Assembly: GCA_002717505.1 (NCBI GenBank)
Contig: PBEB01000071.1
Location: forward strand, 1 to 64,000
Length of the DNA: 64,000 bases
Origin: Leptospiraceae bacterium
GTDB taxonomy: Bacteria > Spirochaetota > Leptospiria > Leptospirales > Leptonemataceae
Reading direction: 5' to 3'
Below the pieces are notes generated by a model. It was given only the letters and a program-made list of their open reading frames with translations, was not told where the DNA came from and did no database searches. A program made the position numbers and the translations under genes. The first letter of the stretch is position 1, and every line of letters begins with the position of its first letter. Below, one piece after another: positions 7,642-17,150 of the stretch.

Positions 7642-8720
7642 TGATGGTTGAGACGGACGTTCTGATTGTTGGAGGAGGTCCTGGTGGATCCAGCTGTGCC
7701 CATGAACTGCGCAAGCATGGTCTGGATGCCATTATCCTGGACAAAGAGCCATTTCCCCGTACGAAGCTATGTGCCGGATGGATCACTCCGGGTGTGCTGG
7801 AAAGCCTGAAGATTCAAGCGGATGAGTATCCGCGGGGAATCGTTACCTTTGATGAAATCCATGCAGAGTACTTCGCGCTCAGGAAAAAGCGCCCACTGAC
7901 CTGGAAAACGACGCAATACTCCATTCGCAGATATGAATTCGACCACTGGTTGCTGGAACGATCCGGCGCCGAGTTTATAGTGCATCCCGTGAAACAAATT
8001 CGCAAAGAAGGAAACAACTACATTGTGGATGATCAGTACCGTGCCAGGTCTCTTGTAGGCGCAGGCGGTACCCATTGTCCTGTCTTCAGACAATTGTTTG
8101 CGGATCTGAACCCCAGAAGTCCTGCCTACCAGGTAGGTGCCCTTGAGCAGGAGTTTGCCTATGACTGGCAGGATGAGCGCTGTGTTCTCTGGTTTGGCGA
8201 ACACGGACTTCCCGGTTATTCCTGGTATGTTCCCAAGGCAGGAGGTTACATCAACGTAGGCATTGGTGGATTCTCCGAGCATATGAAGAACTCTAGAATT
8301 ACATTGCGACAGCACTGGGATTTGCTCACCAGAAAGATGCAGGATCAGGGTCTTGTAAAGGATCATGACTGGAAGCCCAAAGGGCATACCTATTTTGTCC
8401 GGCAACGCGCCAAAGTCACTAAACAGGAGAATGCGTACATTGTGGGGGATTCTGCGGGATTGGCCACCTGCGATCTGGCCGAAGGAATTGGACCTGCCAT
8501 CGAAAGCGGCATCCGTACAGCTCGAGCCATTGCCAACGACGGCGTTGTGGACTTAAGTGATATCGGGCGATATTCAGCGCTGGGGGCAGGTTGGAAGGCC
8601 AGCTTCTTTGGCTCTATTCTGGATCGAAAGGGTACATTCTTTCGCGACCGGGTGTATGCGAAGGACTTTCGCAAAAAGGAAGAAAGGTACCTGGCAGAAT
8701 CCGGGGCGACCAGCGATTGA
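7641..8720 (+). CDS. FAD-dependent oxidoreductase, geranylgeranyl-reductase-like
   Basis: A 359-residue flavoprotein. The dinucleotide-binding motif DVLIVGGGPGGSSCAHELRKHG lies at about residues 5-26, followed by DKEPFPRTKLCAGW, the usual PxxKxCG-like signature of the geranylgeranyl reductase family. A second FAD motif (IVGDSAGLATCDLAEGIGPAIESG) lies near 270-290. Such enzymes reduce double bonds in isoprenoid or lipid chains. It overlaps the upstream cyclopropane synthase by one base, so the pair probably acts on the same lipid. One possible scheme is methylation of an unsaturated acyl chain followed by reduction, as in 10-methyl fatty acid synthesis, although that pathway uses a different flavoprotein family. 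The substrate is inference. Confidence 0.82.
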   Translation: MMVETDVLIVGGGPGGSSCAHELRKHGLDAIILDKEPFPRTKLCAGWITPGVLESLKIQADEYPRGIVTFDEIHAEYFALRKKRPLTWKTTQYSIRRYEFDHWLLERSGAEFIVHPVKQIRKEGNNYIVDDQYRARSLVGAGGTHCPVFRQLFADLNPRSPAYQVGALEQEFAYDWQDERCVLWFGEHGLPGYSWYVPKAGGYINVGIGGFSEHMKNSRITLRQHWDLLTRKMQDQGLVKDHDWKPKGHTYFVRQRAKVTKQENAYIVGDSAGLATCDLAEGIGPAIESGIRTARAIANDGVVDLSDIGRYSALGAGWKASFFGSILDRKGTFFRDRVYAKDFRKKEERYLAESGATSD

Positions 8721-8883
8721 ATCCTGCTGCATCTGTTGTCCTGAGAATACGAATCTGACCAGTCTACCGAGACATCTAGCTTTTCCCCGTTCGTGACACT
8801 CCATGCGCTCTAACTGCGCTAGAATGATCAATTTGCGGATCTGGTTACGCGCCAGGTAAGGAACCTGAATGGACGGGCGGAGC

Positions 8884-9621
8884 TCATTTAAGCTCTTCCA
8901 GCATTTCGGGAATATCCGCCGGAGGTTCTGGCTCTGCTTGTGGAATCTGATTGCAGAGTACATCCCTTAGATCTGAGTCCACTGCACCTTTTAAGTCTGC
9001 CAGCGCTCTATCGTAGTCCACGGATGTTGCGGAAACACCCCAGGATGGATCAGAAGGTGTAAAGATAAAGTTGAATGGTATCATGGACCAGCCCATGTAC
9101 TCTACTCGATAGTAGACATAGTCTTTTTCAGAAATGAGCCTGTCTCGATGCCATACCGAGATGCGCATTTGCTCTTCAATTTCTGTATAGCCCGGATATA
9201 CCAGCAGGGTCAGGCAACTGAGCATGATGGCTACCTGTGATCCATTGGATTCGAATTTGTCTTCCTGTGGATCAATAAGCCGCAGTGTGATTCGCACAGT
9301 TGTATCTGCATTTCCACTGTATTTCAGATTTGGATGATTCTTGATTTGTGAGCGAAACACATCCGCTACTTTATCTTTAACCTTCCTCTCAATTGGTGAA
9401 TTATCCACCATTCTTCTGTGCATGATTTTGAATGCTTCTGATTCGAGCATTTCCACTTCGACTCTGGCAGGAACCGGGTCGCTACTCTGGCATGAAAGAT
9501 TCACTCTGTTATAGGGACCGGGCACCACATGAACCGCTATGCATGCAACGGATGCCAGGCTGCAGACAATGAAACCACCTATCAGAACGTAATGCGCAGC
9601 TCTCTGCAAGAATAACGACAT
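8884..9621 (-). CDS. Predicted lipoprotein, unknown function
   Basis: A 245-residue protein with an N-terminal hydrophobic segment (residues 12-27) and lipobox SVA-C, so probably a lipoprotein. The mature part has a mixed alpha/beta pattern and a hydrophobic segment around residues 130-145 (VAIMLSCLTLLVYPGY). The C-terminal tail is rich in Pro and Glu. It is transcribed away from the following DUF2314 gene and convergently with the FAD reductase. No family was recognised and no clear ribosome binding site is visible before the ATG. Confidence 0.65.
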   Translation of the reverse strand: MSLFLQRAAHYVLIGGFIVCSLASVACIAVHVVPGPYNRVNLSCQSSDPVPARVEVEMLESEAFKIMHRRMVDNSPIERKVKDKVADVFRSQIKNHPNLKYSGNADTTVRITLRLIDPQEDKFESNGSQVAIMLSCLTLLVYPGYTEIEEQMRISVWHRDRLISEKDYVYYRVEYMGWSMIPFNFIFTPSDPSWGVSATSVDYDRALADLKGAVDSDLRDVLCNQIPQAEPEPPADIPEMLEELK

Positions 9622-9722
9622 TATAGAAAGCTTATTAGTTATTTCATTCTGTCAAGTGCAACGCATAACAGAGAGTAGAAAAAGCATTGCTCCCATTGAA
9701 GAATCCAGCAGGATTATCTATT

Positions 9723-10316
9723 ATGCGCTGCAAGCGGTCAGTCATTCTAAAAAAGGTATCTGAGTGGAATCAATGGCTTGCATCCATTGGACCGTTGCTA
9801 TTGTTCCTGATTATCTACTGCATGATGCCAATCCATACACTGAGAGCAGAAGAGAAGGCAGCGCCCAGAGCACAGAATCCAGAAGAAAATCCAGAGGAGC
9901 CCTCAGAACAACCGAATCAGACAAAGACAGATGACTCCGAACTTGAGAAAGCCAGGAAACGAGCCCTTGCTACTCTAGACCGATTCTGGCAGGCCTTTGA
10001 GAATCCGGGGGAAGGCGAAGAGTCTTTTATGATAAAAGTTCGAATCCAGGATGCCAATGCAACGGAATACTTCTGGTGTGGCCGAATCAAGCGAAGCGAA
10101 ACAGGGATAAAGTGTACTGTGGCCAATGAGCCCAGAGAAGTGCAGTCAGTGGCCTTCGGTGAAATCATTGCCGTCGACCAGGATCAGATCGTAGACTGGA
10201 TGTACAGGAAGAATGGCTTCATTCATGGAAACTATTCTATGCGAGTGCTTATTGAAAGGATGCCGGCAGAGAAGGCAGAGTTCTATCGCTCGATGCTGGC
10301 ACCAGAAACAGAATAA
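9723..10316 (+). CDS. Exported DUF2314 protein
   Basis: About 197 residues. An N-terminal signal segment (PLLLFLIIYCMMPI) is followed by an acidic Pro/Glu linker and a DUF2314 domain at about residues 85-190. The family pattern is visible: FMIKVRIQDAN, EYFWCGRI, IKCTVANEP, FGEIIAVDQDQIVDWMYRKNG and GNYSMRVLIE. DUF2314 proteins are small and of unknown role, found singly in many bacteria. The ATG at 9723 is preferred over a TTG at 9687 because it gives a normal signal peptide and has AGGA about 9 nt upstream. Confidence 0.75.
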   Translation: MRCKRSVILKKVSEWNQWLASIGPLLLFLIIYCMMPIHTLRAEEKAAPRAQNPEENPEEPSEQPNQTKTDDSELEKARKRALATLDRFWQAFENPGEGEESFMIKVRIQDANATEYFWCGRIKRSETGIKCTVANEPREVQSVAFGEIIAVDQDQIVDWMYRKNGFIHGNYSMRVLIERMPAEKAEFYRSMLAPETE

Positions 10317-10501
10317 TCTGCTCCTGATTCACCGAATGCCATAGAGAATCTCTCAGTTCTCTGGCATTGCCAAAGCTTCGAAATCGAAATGGGGAGACCG
10401 GAGGGAAGCTCATCGCTCCCGGAACAATCATTGCTATGGGTTGGGCGAATCCTGTTTCCTCTGGCCCGCTTTATCTATGGCCTGCTTAAAAGTTGTTCTG
10501 T

Positions 10502-11299
10502 TCAAAGGTTCAGTACTCCGCCGGAGCAATCTACTCCGCCAACATAGGGCGGACGAAAACAGGTTTTAAACCAGGGATTGGCTTTTGCCATTTCATTCAA
10601 GAATTCTACGCTGTGTAGTTTCGCATATTCGGCAGCCAACCTGTGATAGGTGATTCCAGGACTTCCAGGTACTACAGTGATTCCGCGAAACTGCCTTTCA
10701 CTGTCCTTATTCATACATCCATGAGTCGCTCCATGAATTCGAAGCCCCCAGTCTTCTACCGGAAACAGGTAGCAATCCAGCTGTAAAGAAGGAGGGCTTA
10801 CGTACTCCGGATACAGTCCGGTCTGAAGATTGGCCGGAGGAGGCAACCAGCTAAAAGCCTCTATTGGGGCCAGAAGCATGGAAAAACCGGCATTCTCCAC
10901 CCAGTTGGAATGAGCATAGAAATCCTGGATTAAATGAAGGGCCATGCCCATATTGCGAAGGCTGGATGTAAGCTCCACCGCATGCACTGCCTGGAAACGT
11001 AGCTCATCCAGGCGATATGAACAATCCGCCAATCTGTCATTGTCACAGTGCAGAGTGAAATCCTTCGCATAGCCGCCCGAGTCACTGATAACAGAGAATT
11101 GACGGATCATATCTCCGCAGAGCGGACTGATGGCGATGTCTCGATCCGCTGCAAAATCCTTCAGGGCCTGTCTGGTAATGGAAAAGTGTGTTTCTGGACC
11201 TGCGCCTGCGAAAGCGTCAAGACTGGGCCGGGGTTGCCAGAGAAACACTAGAAGTAGCACCAGGGCCAGGTAGCTATAGATTCTATGAGTTTTTAGCAT
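10502..11299 (-). CDS. Exported Het-C / zinc-phospholipase-C-like protein
   Basis: About 265 residues with an N-terminal hydrophobic signal segment (YLALVLLLVFLW). The mature protein starts with a His motif (ETHFSITRQALKDF) and carries GMALHLIQDFYAHSNWVENAG at about residues 116-136. That combination of an early H..IT..AL and HLIQDFYAHSNW is typical of Het-C and of bacterial zinc-dependent phospholipase C-like proteins, where the histidines and aspartate bind metal. Several cysteines suggest disulfides outside the cytoplasm. The function is probably a secreted hydrolase, possibly acting on lipids; substrate unknown. The ATG at 11299 was chosen over 11335 because it gives a short signal peptide; an AGGAGG lies 13 nt upstream, rather far. 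Confidence 0.65.
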   Translation of the reverse strand: MLKTHRIYSYLALVLLLVFLWQPRPSLDAFAGAGPETHFSITRQALKDFAADRDIAISPLCGDMIRQFSVISDSGGYAKDFTLHCDNDRLADCSYRLDELRFQAVHAVELTSSLRNMGMALHLIQDFYAHSNWVENAGFSMLLAPIEAFSWLPPPANLQTGLYPEYVSPPSLQLDCYLFPVEDWGLRIHGATHGCMNKDSERQFRGITVVPGSPGITYHRLAAEYAKLHSVEFLNEMAKANPWFKTCFRPPYVGGVDCSGGVLNL

Positions 11300-11659
11300 G
11301 CTTACCGGTTCCCCTCCTGTACTGCTTCGCATCATAGCCTGTGGCGGCTACAACAATAACTGGCAGACTGGACTGCAATGAAACAGGTCAAGTTGATCGG
11401 ATGGCCGGGAAGGAGCGCATTTTCATGAATCCAATGCAGGGCAACATTCTTTAGCCAGAGAATCCTATGGAGTTGCCGGATCTTGTCAAATATTGGGAAG
11501 CGCCGACGATCTGTGTTCGGCGAATGGCTCGAGATATGTGTAGGATAGGATTGCAACGGATGCAACGACCACTGCAGAGCTGCAATGGCCGCGAGGTCAG
11601 TATCGCAGCCCGAGCTCGCTCAAATGCGAGGCTCGTTGGGCCGAGCCTCGTTCTGACTC
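11300..11659. other. Intergenic region with GC-rich inverted repeat
   Basis: No convincing gene. A perfect 9-bp inverted repeat, CGAGGCTCG / CGAGCCTCG with a 6-nt loop, lies at 11627-11650, just 10 nt past the stop codon of the 11660 membrane gene on the minus strand. It lacks a T tract and may be a weak terminator or mRNA 3'-end stabiliser. Nothing else is seen. Confidence 0.45.
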
Positions 11660-11926
11660 CTATAACATGGGCCAGATTACCTGAAAGAAAGTAACCAGAA
11701 TCACGTTCGCCAGAATGGAAAACAGAATTGCGAGTAATATCGATTTTCCTGTAGAAGGGTTTCCGACCATAGCTCCCAGCGCTCCGGCCAGGCCTGAGAT
11801 GATTCCGAAGGCGCCGCCCACCAGAGCCGATTCCGAAAAATTAGAAAAGAATCCCGTGGCTAGAGTGAATCCCAGAATTCCCAGTACCACAAATACAATG
11901 GCTACAATCTTTGGTCCTTTCTCCAT
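11660..11926 (-). CDS. Small integral membrane protein, unknown function
   Basis: About 88 residues with three predicted transmembrane segments (about 5-24, 32-52 and 64-86) separated by short loops with Gly-rich helix-packing patterns (GGAFGIISGLAGALGAMVG). The start at 11926 is chosen because GGGGG stands 6 nt before this ATG; an upstream ATG at 11953 lacks a site. It is followed on the same strand by the hairpin at 11627-11650. The 133-residue membrane gene upstream (11973-12374) points the same way with a 46-nt gap, so both may be one transcript. Confidence 0.65.
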   Translation of the reverse strand: MEKGPKIVAIVFVVLGILGFTLATGFFSNFSESALVGGAFGIISGLAGALGAMVGNPSTGKSILLAILFSILANVILVTFFQVIWPML

Positions 11927-11972
11927 ATTAATCCCCCTGTTTCTTTCGGACAATTCTAACAGAGGAAGGTGG

Positions 11973-12374
11973 TTAGCCCAGAAGAAAAGTTACCAGCAAA
12001 CTCTTGATGATTACCAGAAGGCCAAAGATCGCTTCAAGGGCGGCTCCGATTTGCACCGGGCGAACAAGAGTGGCAAATCCAACCACCATAACATGGGCTG
12101 CTAGAATAGACATTGCCAGGCCAGCCAGAAGAGTGGCTGTTAAATAAGCGGGGTGTTCCATGCCGTATAGCACGAAGAATATGAATGGCAGCAGGCCACA
12201 AAATGTCATGAAGGCGCCCTGGGCAACCCAGGCCATGATTACAATCCGGGCTTCCTTTTCGTCAGGGTTTCCCAGCATGGAAACGGCACCGCCAACGATT
12301 AGCTGATGAAAGAGTCCCCAGCAGGCCAGAAGGATTCCTGTGCCAATAACTATGTAGTTCAGAATTGCCAGCAT
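11973..12374 (-). CDS. Four-TM membrane protein, unknown function
   Basis: 133 residues with four predicted transmembrane helices covering most of the chain (about 5-28, 48-72, 76-101 and 108-131) and a short charged loop (NPDEKEAR) between the first two. No family was recognised; size and topology resemble small uncharacterised integral membrane proteins. It lies upstream of another small membrane gene in the same direction and downstream of the map/12507 pair. Confidence 0.65.
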   Translation of the reverse strand: MLAILNYIVIGTGILLACWGLFHQLIVGGAVSMLGNPDEKEARIVIMAWVAQGAFMTFCGLLPFIFFVLYGMEHPAYLTATLLAGLAMSILAAHVMVVGFATLVRPVQIGAALEAIFGLLVIIKSLLVTFLLG

Positions 12375-12506
12375 TCTCTTCTCTGCATCTACCGGAAGTG
12401 ATCCAGCAGGGGTTCACAGTCACTCTGCGCGGTGAACCAATAACTCAGCAACTTCAAAATTCAGGATTCAGGTCTGCTGGCAATCAATTAAAGGAAATCT
12501 GTACCC

Positions 12507-13073
12507 CTAATTGGGGCGATTGCCATTGCTGTACTGGATTAGTTGATCCACCGCCTCAAAAATCTCTCGGTAGCGATCGATTTCATCCTCCGGGGCCGTA
12601 TAATAGATGGCATGGATCCTGCGATCCCGGAATCGGAGCTTTCCAATCTTGATATAGCGAGTGGTTCCCTCCAGGTAGCTACCCTCAAAAGTGAAGGATC
12701 TAGATTCCTGATCTTTATTACGATCCACATACTTCCAGCCAGGATAGTTCAAGCGCATGGCATCGTACCATCCACTGGCATAAAGATCCCTGGATCTCTG
12801 GTCTCGAGGCTCTGTATCCAGTCCTCGATACTCCAGGAGCCCCAGAGGAAGAGAATCCTCCCGGTAAACAGCTACGAATTGAAAATAGCGGTCGCGGCTC
12901 AGGCTGACATCCCAGTCTCCCGGGATGCGAAATACAATGCCATAATCAGTGAGTGCAACAGAGCGCAAGCCATCGCCGTAGCTGAATAGCGAACCGGTGC
13001 GACAGTGATTCGCAGCGCCCAGAAACAGGAATGCTACGATCAATGTCAGGATGTGCCGGTTAACCCTGTGCAA
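12507..13073 (-). CDS. Exported protein of unknown function, coupled to map
   Basis: 188 residues. An N-terminal hydrophobic segment (ILTLIVAFLFLGAANHC) resembles a lipoprotein signal with Cys at residue 24. The mature part has the alternating pattern of PsbP/Mog1-type folds (YGIVFRIPGDWDVSLSR, then GLLEYRG, FTFEGSYLEG, IHAIYYTAPEDEIDRYREIFEAVDQLI), which often bind other proteins or lipids outside the cytoplasm; this resemblance is tentative. The start is a TTG at 13073, only 2 nt after the map stop codon. GGAG inside the end of map, 8 nt upstream, supports it and implies translational coupling to map. Confidence 0.68.
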   Translation of the reverse strand: MHRVNRHILTLIVAFLFLGAANHCRTGSLFSYGDGLRSVALTDYGIVFRIPGDWDVSLSRDRYFQFVAVYREDSLPLGLLEYRGLDTEPRDQRSRDLYASGWYDAMRLNYPGWKYVDRNKDQESRSFTFEGSYLEGTTRYIKIGKLRFRDRRIHAIYYTAPEDEIDRYREIFEAVDQLIQYSNGNRPN

Positions 13074-13075
13074 CC

Positions 13076-13834
13076 TCAGTTCTCCATCCTGGTTAATACA
13101 TCGTATCCATCATCTGTCACCAGAATTGTGTGCTCAAACTGCGCAGAAAGACGACCATCTGATGTTGTCACAGTCCAACCATCTTCTTTACTGAAGTCGA
13201 CTTTCCATGTGCCTTGATTGACCATAGGTTCCACAGTGAAGGTCATCCCGGGCTGCATCCGTTGCCTTACCTGATTCTGTCGATAATGAGGTACTGGAGG
13301 ATCTTCGTGGAAGTTTCTTCCAATCCCATGACCGGTAAGGTCACGAACGATGCCGTATCCTCTTGGACTGAGGAACTTATCGATAGCTTCACCAATGTCA
13401 CTTATGCGGTTGTCTGGCTTGACTGTGCGAATACCCACCCACATCGCTTCTTCCGTATCTTCGATGAGAGTACGGGCTTCCTGGCTTACCTCGCCAACGG
13501 TGAACATCCGGGATGTGTCCCCATGGAAATCATGGTAGATGACAGTGACATCAATGTTCATTATGTCGCCATCTTTGAGAACATCCTGCGCGCTGGGGAT
13601 CCCATGACAGACAACGTTGTTGATGGATGTGCAGATGCTCTTAGGAAAGCCTTTGTAGTTTAGCGGAGCGCTGATAGCGCCGTGCTTCCTGGTATAGTTT
13701 TCGGCGAAGTCATTCAGCTCCAGTGTAGAGACCCCTGCCTTGACGCGCAGTCCGGTCTCATGAAGTACCTCGGCCGCCAGCCGACCGGCATCGCGCATCT
13801 TTTGAATCTCTTTGCTGTTTTTAATATGAATCAT
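13076..13834 (-). CDS. map: Methionine aminopeptidase, type I
   Basis: Removes the initiator methionine from nascent proteins in the cytoplasm. The 252-residue chain has the normal type I length and the two-metal ligands of the pita-bread fold: MNIDVTVIYHDFHGDTSRMF (two Asp), GHGIGRNFHEDPPVPHY (His), FTVEPMV (Glu) and SAQFEHTILVT (Glu). The N-terminal MIHIKNSKEIQKMRDAGRLAAE is canonical. It is the first gene of a short minus-strand unit whose second gene (12507) starts at a TTG 2 nt after its stop. Essential in most bacteria. Confidence 0.97.
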   Translation of the reverse strand: MIHIKNSKEIQKMRDAGRLAAEVLHETGLRVKAGVSTLELNDFAENYTRKHGAISAPLNYKGFPKSICTSINNVVCHGIPSAQDVLKDGDIMNIDVTVIYHDFHGDTSRMFTVGEVSQEARTLIEDTEEAMWVGIRTVKPDNRISDIGEAIDKFLSPRGYGIVRDLTGHGIGRNFHEDPPVPHYRQNQVRQRMQPGMTFTVEPMVNQGTWKVDFSKEDGWTVTTSDGRLSAQFEHTILVTDDGYDVLTRMEN

Positions 13835-14189
13835 GCTTTGCTACTGGAAAAATTCGGACTCTCCCTGGAAAAAAAAGATATACAGCGTGAGCCAGCTACG
13901 CTTTTTATTTAACACGAAGTCCGGGAAGCCTTCAAGTTGCATTTTTCATCCCGGCACCACACGTCTCGCATATTTTCATTCAGCGGGATATTTTTCGGGA
14001 ATGAACGACCTTTCACATAGCGAAATAGCTCAGAGCGAATCTCCGGATGCTGGAGATCCTTTATCGGCGTGCCTTCGCCGCACACTTCCCAACAAAAACA
14101 AACAATCTCAACTGTCTTCTGGGCGCGTCCAGGAGAGTAAACATTTCTCGGTTCGGTTATCCGGCCAGGAGGTTCTGTAATACCAGCCC
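13835..14189. other. Divergent intergenic region, map / CorC-type gene
   Basis: 355 bases between divergently transcribed genes, presumably carrying promoters in both directions. The strand reading right has AGGAGG at 14167-14172, 17 nt before the annotated ATG at 14190 (farther than ideal); an in-frame TAA at 14178 excludes an earlier start. No RNA gene or repeat was found. Confidence 0.45.
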
Positions 14190-15503
14190 ATGGGCAACAC
14201 TACCCTTGACTTTCTAATCATTCTGATTCTTATCTTGATTAACGGCTTCTTTGCCGCTGCAGAGATTGCGCTGATTTCCATCCGTAAAGGAAGGATCAAA
14301 GCTCTGATCGAGGAAGGCAACGCAAGAGCAAAGATCATTTCTCGTCTTCAGGGCGATCCAGACCGGCTGTTTGCAACGGTTCAGGTCGGAGTCACTTTAG
14401 TCGGCGCAATCGTCGGTGTTTTCGGTGGTTCCAGTTTCAAAGAAAAGCTGGAGCCCTTGATCAGTCAGATTCCTTACCCTCTGATTCAGAACTTCTCCGA
14501 GCAAATCTCATTTGTAATTGTAGTATTCTTTATTACATATCTCAGTCTGGTGATCGGCGAACTTGTGCCCAAGTCGCTGGCACTGAATTATTCTGAACGA
14601 GTGGCCATGGTAGTGGCCTATCCGCTGCAAGTCTTCAATCGCATGGTGTACTGGTTCACCCGATTTTTGACCTTTTCCAGTAACCTGCTATTACGGCCCT
14701 TCAAAGATCGCACCAGCTTCAGTGAGACCAGACTTCTGGCAGAGGAAATCAAGCATCTGCTGGAGGAAGGGGTTCGGCATGGAACCATTGCCCATTCCGA
14801 ACATGAAATTATAGAAAATGTCCTGGAGATTAACGATACAGCTGCCCGCGAAGTCATGGTTCCCCGGGTAGATATCAAAGCGATCAGCGTTGATGCGGCG
14901 GAAGATGAAGTCCGAAAAGCGGTGGATTCCCTTTACAGCCGTTTGCCAGTCTTTGGCGAAGGCCTGGACAATATCATCGGAATTTTGCATATGAAAGATC
15001 TTATGCGATGTCTGGCCCGGCAGGAAGCCTACCAGCTCTCGCGCCTTGCTCGCCCCGCCTATTTCGTTCCGGAAAGCATGAAGATAGGGAAGATCCTTCA
15101 GGAAATGCAGAAACGAAAAACCCACATGGCCATAGTCGTGGATGAGTACGGTGGTACGGCCGGATTGCTCACCATGGAGGATATCCTGGAAGAAATTGTG
15201 GGGGAAATTCAGGATGTGACAGAAATCCCGGATGAAGACGAATTCATGCCTCTGCCAGATGGAAGCTATCTTGTGAGCGGCTCCTGCGGAATCTCCGATT
15301 TCAACGAATTCATGCAGGAAGGCCTGCCAGAAGCGGATTCCTATACAAGCGTGGCCGGTTTCGTGATTGAACAGATTGGCCGATTTCCCGAAGTCGGGGA
15401 AAAAATCGTTTCCGGGAATCTTTCCTTTGAGCTGGTTAAAAGAGTCCGCCAGAAGATGGTGCAATTTCGGGTAAGGCGCCTGGAACCGGTTCCGGAGGAA
15501 TAG
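14190..15503 (+). CDS. HlyC/CorC (CNNM-type) transporter with CBS pair
   Basis: A 437-residue inner-membrane protein with the classic three-part layout: an N-terminal DUF21/CNNM transmembrane domain (about 1-185, including [19 protein letters not shown] and [16 protein letters not shown]), a CBS-domain pair (about 205-330, [10 protein letters not shown] and [30 protein letters not shown]), and a C-terminal CorC_HlyC domain (about 345-430). The family is linked to magnesium and cobalt efflux or Mg homeostasis; the name hemolysin is historical. No partner gene is adjacent. The Mg link is from family knowledge, not from anything specific here. Confidence 0.93.
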   Translation: MGNTTLDFLIILILILINGFFAAAEIALISIRKGRIKALIEEGNARAKIISRLQGDPDRLFATVQVGVTLVGAIVGVFGGSSFKEKLEPLISQIPYPLIQNFSEQISFVIVVFFITYLSLVIGELVPKSLALNYSERVAMVVAYPLQVFNRMVYWFTRFLTFSSNLLLRPFKDRTSFSETRLLAEEIKHLLEEGVRHGTIAHSEHEIIENVLEINDTAAREVMVPRVDIKAISVDAAEDEVRKAVDSLYSRLPVFGEGLDNIIGILHMKDLMRCLARQEAYQLSRLARPAYFVPESMKIGKILQEMQKRKTHMAIVVDEYGGTAGLLTMEDILEEIVGEIQDVTEIPDEDEFMPLPDGSYLVSGSCGISDFNEFMQEGLPEADSYTSVAGFVIEQIGRFPEVGEKIVSGNLSFELVKRVRQKMVQFRVRRLEPVPEE

Positions 15504-15639
15504 GGGAAGCCCGACGCTGGTTCTCAAACCGGTGAATGGGCTCTCTCACTATTGTCTCAAGCATTCTGTCACCGTTTTTTCTTGTCCCCAACCTGCCTCG
15601 TCTAATTCTGGTCGGTAACTCTCAACGAAGGTGTGATCC

Positions 15640-16815
15640 ATGTCTGAACCTCAAATCTCCGTTGGCCTGACTGAAGACCAGGCCATGCTACGCGACCTGG
15701 TGCGCGATGTTGTTAAAAATGAAGTAGTTCCCGTTCGAATGGAACTGGATGAGAAGAATGAGTACCCGCATAAGGTACTGGAAAAATTCAAGGAAGCTGG
15801 TCTGTTCCAGGCCATGTACGAAGAAGATTACGGCGGAATGGGAATGGGAATGATGGGAAACATCATTCTGGCCGAAGAAATTGCCCGCGGCTGTCTGGGC
15901 GTCGGCACGGCCTTCCTGGCTACCAAACTGGGTTCTCTCCCCATTGAAGTAGGCGCTACTCCCGAACAAAAGACCAAGTATCTTACCAAGCTGGCTGCTG
16001 GCGAAATGATTGCTGCCTTTGGTCTTACCGAGCCGGGCGCTGGTTCTGATGTTCCCGCACTGAGCACTACTGCCGTTAAAAAAGGCGATAAGTACATTCT
16101 GAACGGAACCAAGCAATGGATTTCCGGAGCTGGTCAGGCAGATGTTTATACTGTATTCGCCCTCACCGATAAGAACCGCGGCCCTCGTGGAATCAGCTGC
16201 TTTATTGTAGAAAAGGACACTCCGGGCTTCTCTTTCGGAAAGAAAGAGGACAAGCTGGGGATTCGATGTTCTGAAACACGCCAGCTGATCTTCGAAGACT
16301 GCGAAGTTCCTGCTGAGAACATTGTTGGCGGACGCGAAAACAATGGCTTCCTGCACGCTCTGAAAACACTGAACCTTTCTCGACCGGCTGTAGCAGCCAG
16401 TGCTGTAGGATGTGCTCAGGGCGCTTACGAAGCAGCTATTCAGTATGCTCGAGAAAGAGAGCAGTTCGGCGTTAAAATTGCAACTTTCCAGGCAATTCAG
16501 CATATGCTGGCTGATATGGCGATGGCTATCGAAGCGTCTCGTCTGCTAACCTATAAATCTGCTCAACTGGCAGAAATCGGTCATAAGGATACAGCGAAGT
16601 TCTCTGCCATGGCAAAATGTTTTGCTGCAGACACTGCAATGAAAGTAGCAACCGATGGAGTTCAGATTCACGGTGGTTACGGGTACGTAAAAGAGTATCC
16701 GGCTGAGAAATTTTTTCGCGATGCGAAAATTCTGCAGATCTATGAAGGCACCAGTCAGATTCAGAAGAATGAAATCGCGGCTGGCCTGGTTAAAGAGGCT
16801 GCGTCCAGAAGATAA
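15640..16815 (+). CDS. Acyl-CoA dehydrogenase
   Basis: A 391-residue flavoenzyme that introduces the alpha,beta double bond in acyl-CoA during beta-oxidation or branched-chain amino acid breakdown. Signature stretches are present: MIAAFGLTEPGAGSDVPALSTTA (FAD/substrate loop), IQMLADM-like helix (QAIQHMLADMAMAIEASRLL), QIHGGYGYVKEYPAEKFFRDAKILQIYEGTSQIQ, with the catalytic Glu of YEGTSQIQ in the position used by short- and medium-chain enzymes. Length is normal for the family. It is a single gene with a double hairpin terminator directly after it. Substrate chain length cannot be told by eye. Confidence 0.94.
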   Translation: MSEPQISVGLTEDQAMLRDLVRDVVKNEVVPVRMELDEKNEYPHKVLEKFKEAGLFQAMYEEDYGGMGMGMMGNIILAEEIARGCLGVGTAFLATKLGSLPIEVGATPEQKTKYLTKLAAGEMIAAFGLTEPGAGSDVPALSTTAVKKGDKYILNGTKQWISGAGQADVYTVFALTDKNRGPRGISCFIVEKDTPGFSFGKKEDKLGIRCSETRQLIFEDCEVPAENIVGGRENNGFLHALKTLNLSRPAVAASAVGCAQGAYEAAIQYAREREQFGVKIATFQAIQHMLADMAMAIEASRLLTYKSAQLAEIGHKDTAKFSAMAKCFAADTAMKVATDGVQIHGGYGYVKEYPAEKFFRDAKILQIYEGTSQIQKNEIAAGLVKEAASRR

Positions 16816-16821
16816 TATTAG

Positions 16822-16880
16822 AACTGGCTGTAGCCAGTTTGCTATAAAGGAAAGCCCGCATAAGCGGGCTTTTTTTTGTC
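16822..16880 (+). terminator. Tandem hairpins; Rho-independent terminator after acyl-CoA dehydrogenase
   Basis: Two hairpins follow the stop codon: a perfect 8-bp palindrome AACTGGCT/AGCCAGTT at 16822-16839, then AAGCCCGC-ataa-GCGGGCTT at 16852-16871 with a T run. The second is a textbook intrinsic terminator. Positions 16881-17150 show nothing further. Confidence 0.92.
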
Positions 16881-17150
16881 TTTCAGAAGCGCCGGACGTT
16901 TTATTGCAAAAGCTGTGGAATTGATTTCTGCATAAAATGGGCCCCACAGGGCTTCGCTCATCTTTTCCGAAGTCCGGCTTCGCATCCTCTTTTTATTCGC
17001 AGGCCAAATTTCATTCGCTGTCGATTTGCCCAATTCTTCAAATAGGGAGGATACCTGAACAGCGATGGAAGATAGACCAGGTTCTCAGCTCCTGAGCTGC
17101 TACTGCCGCCAGGCATAGGTTGGCATGAGTTGGAAGATAGGATTTGCTCC

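Noticed and set aside
13833..14180. 115-residue ORF between map and the CorC-type gene
   Set aside because: No ribosome site, no recognisable composition of a real protein, and it overlaps the map start region.
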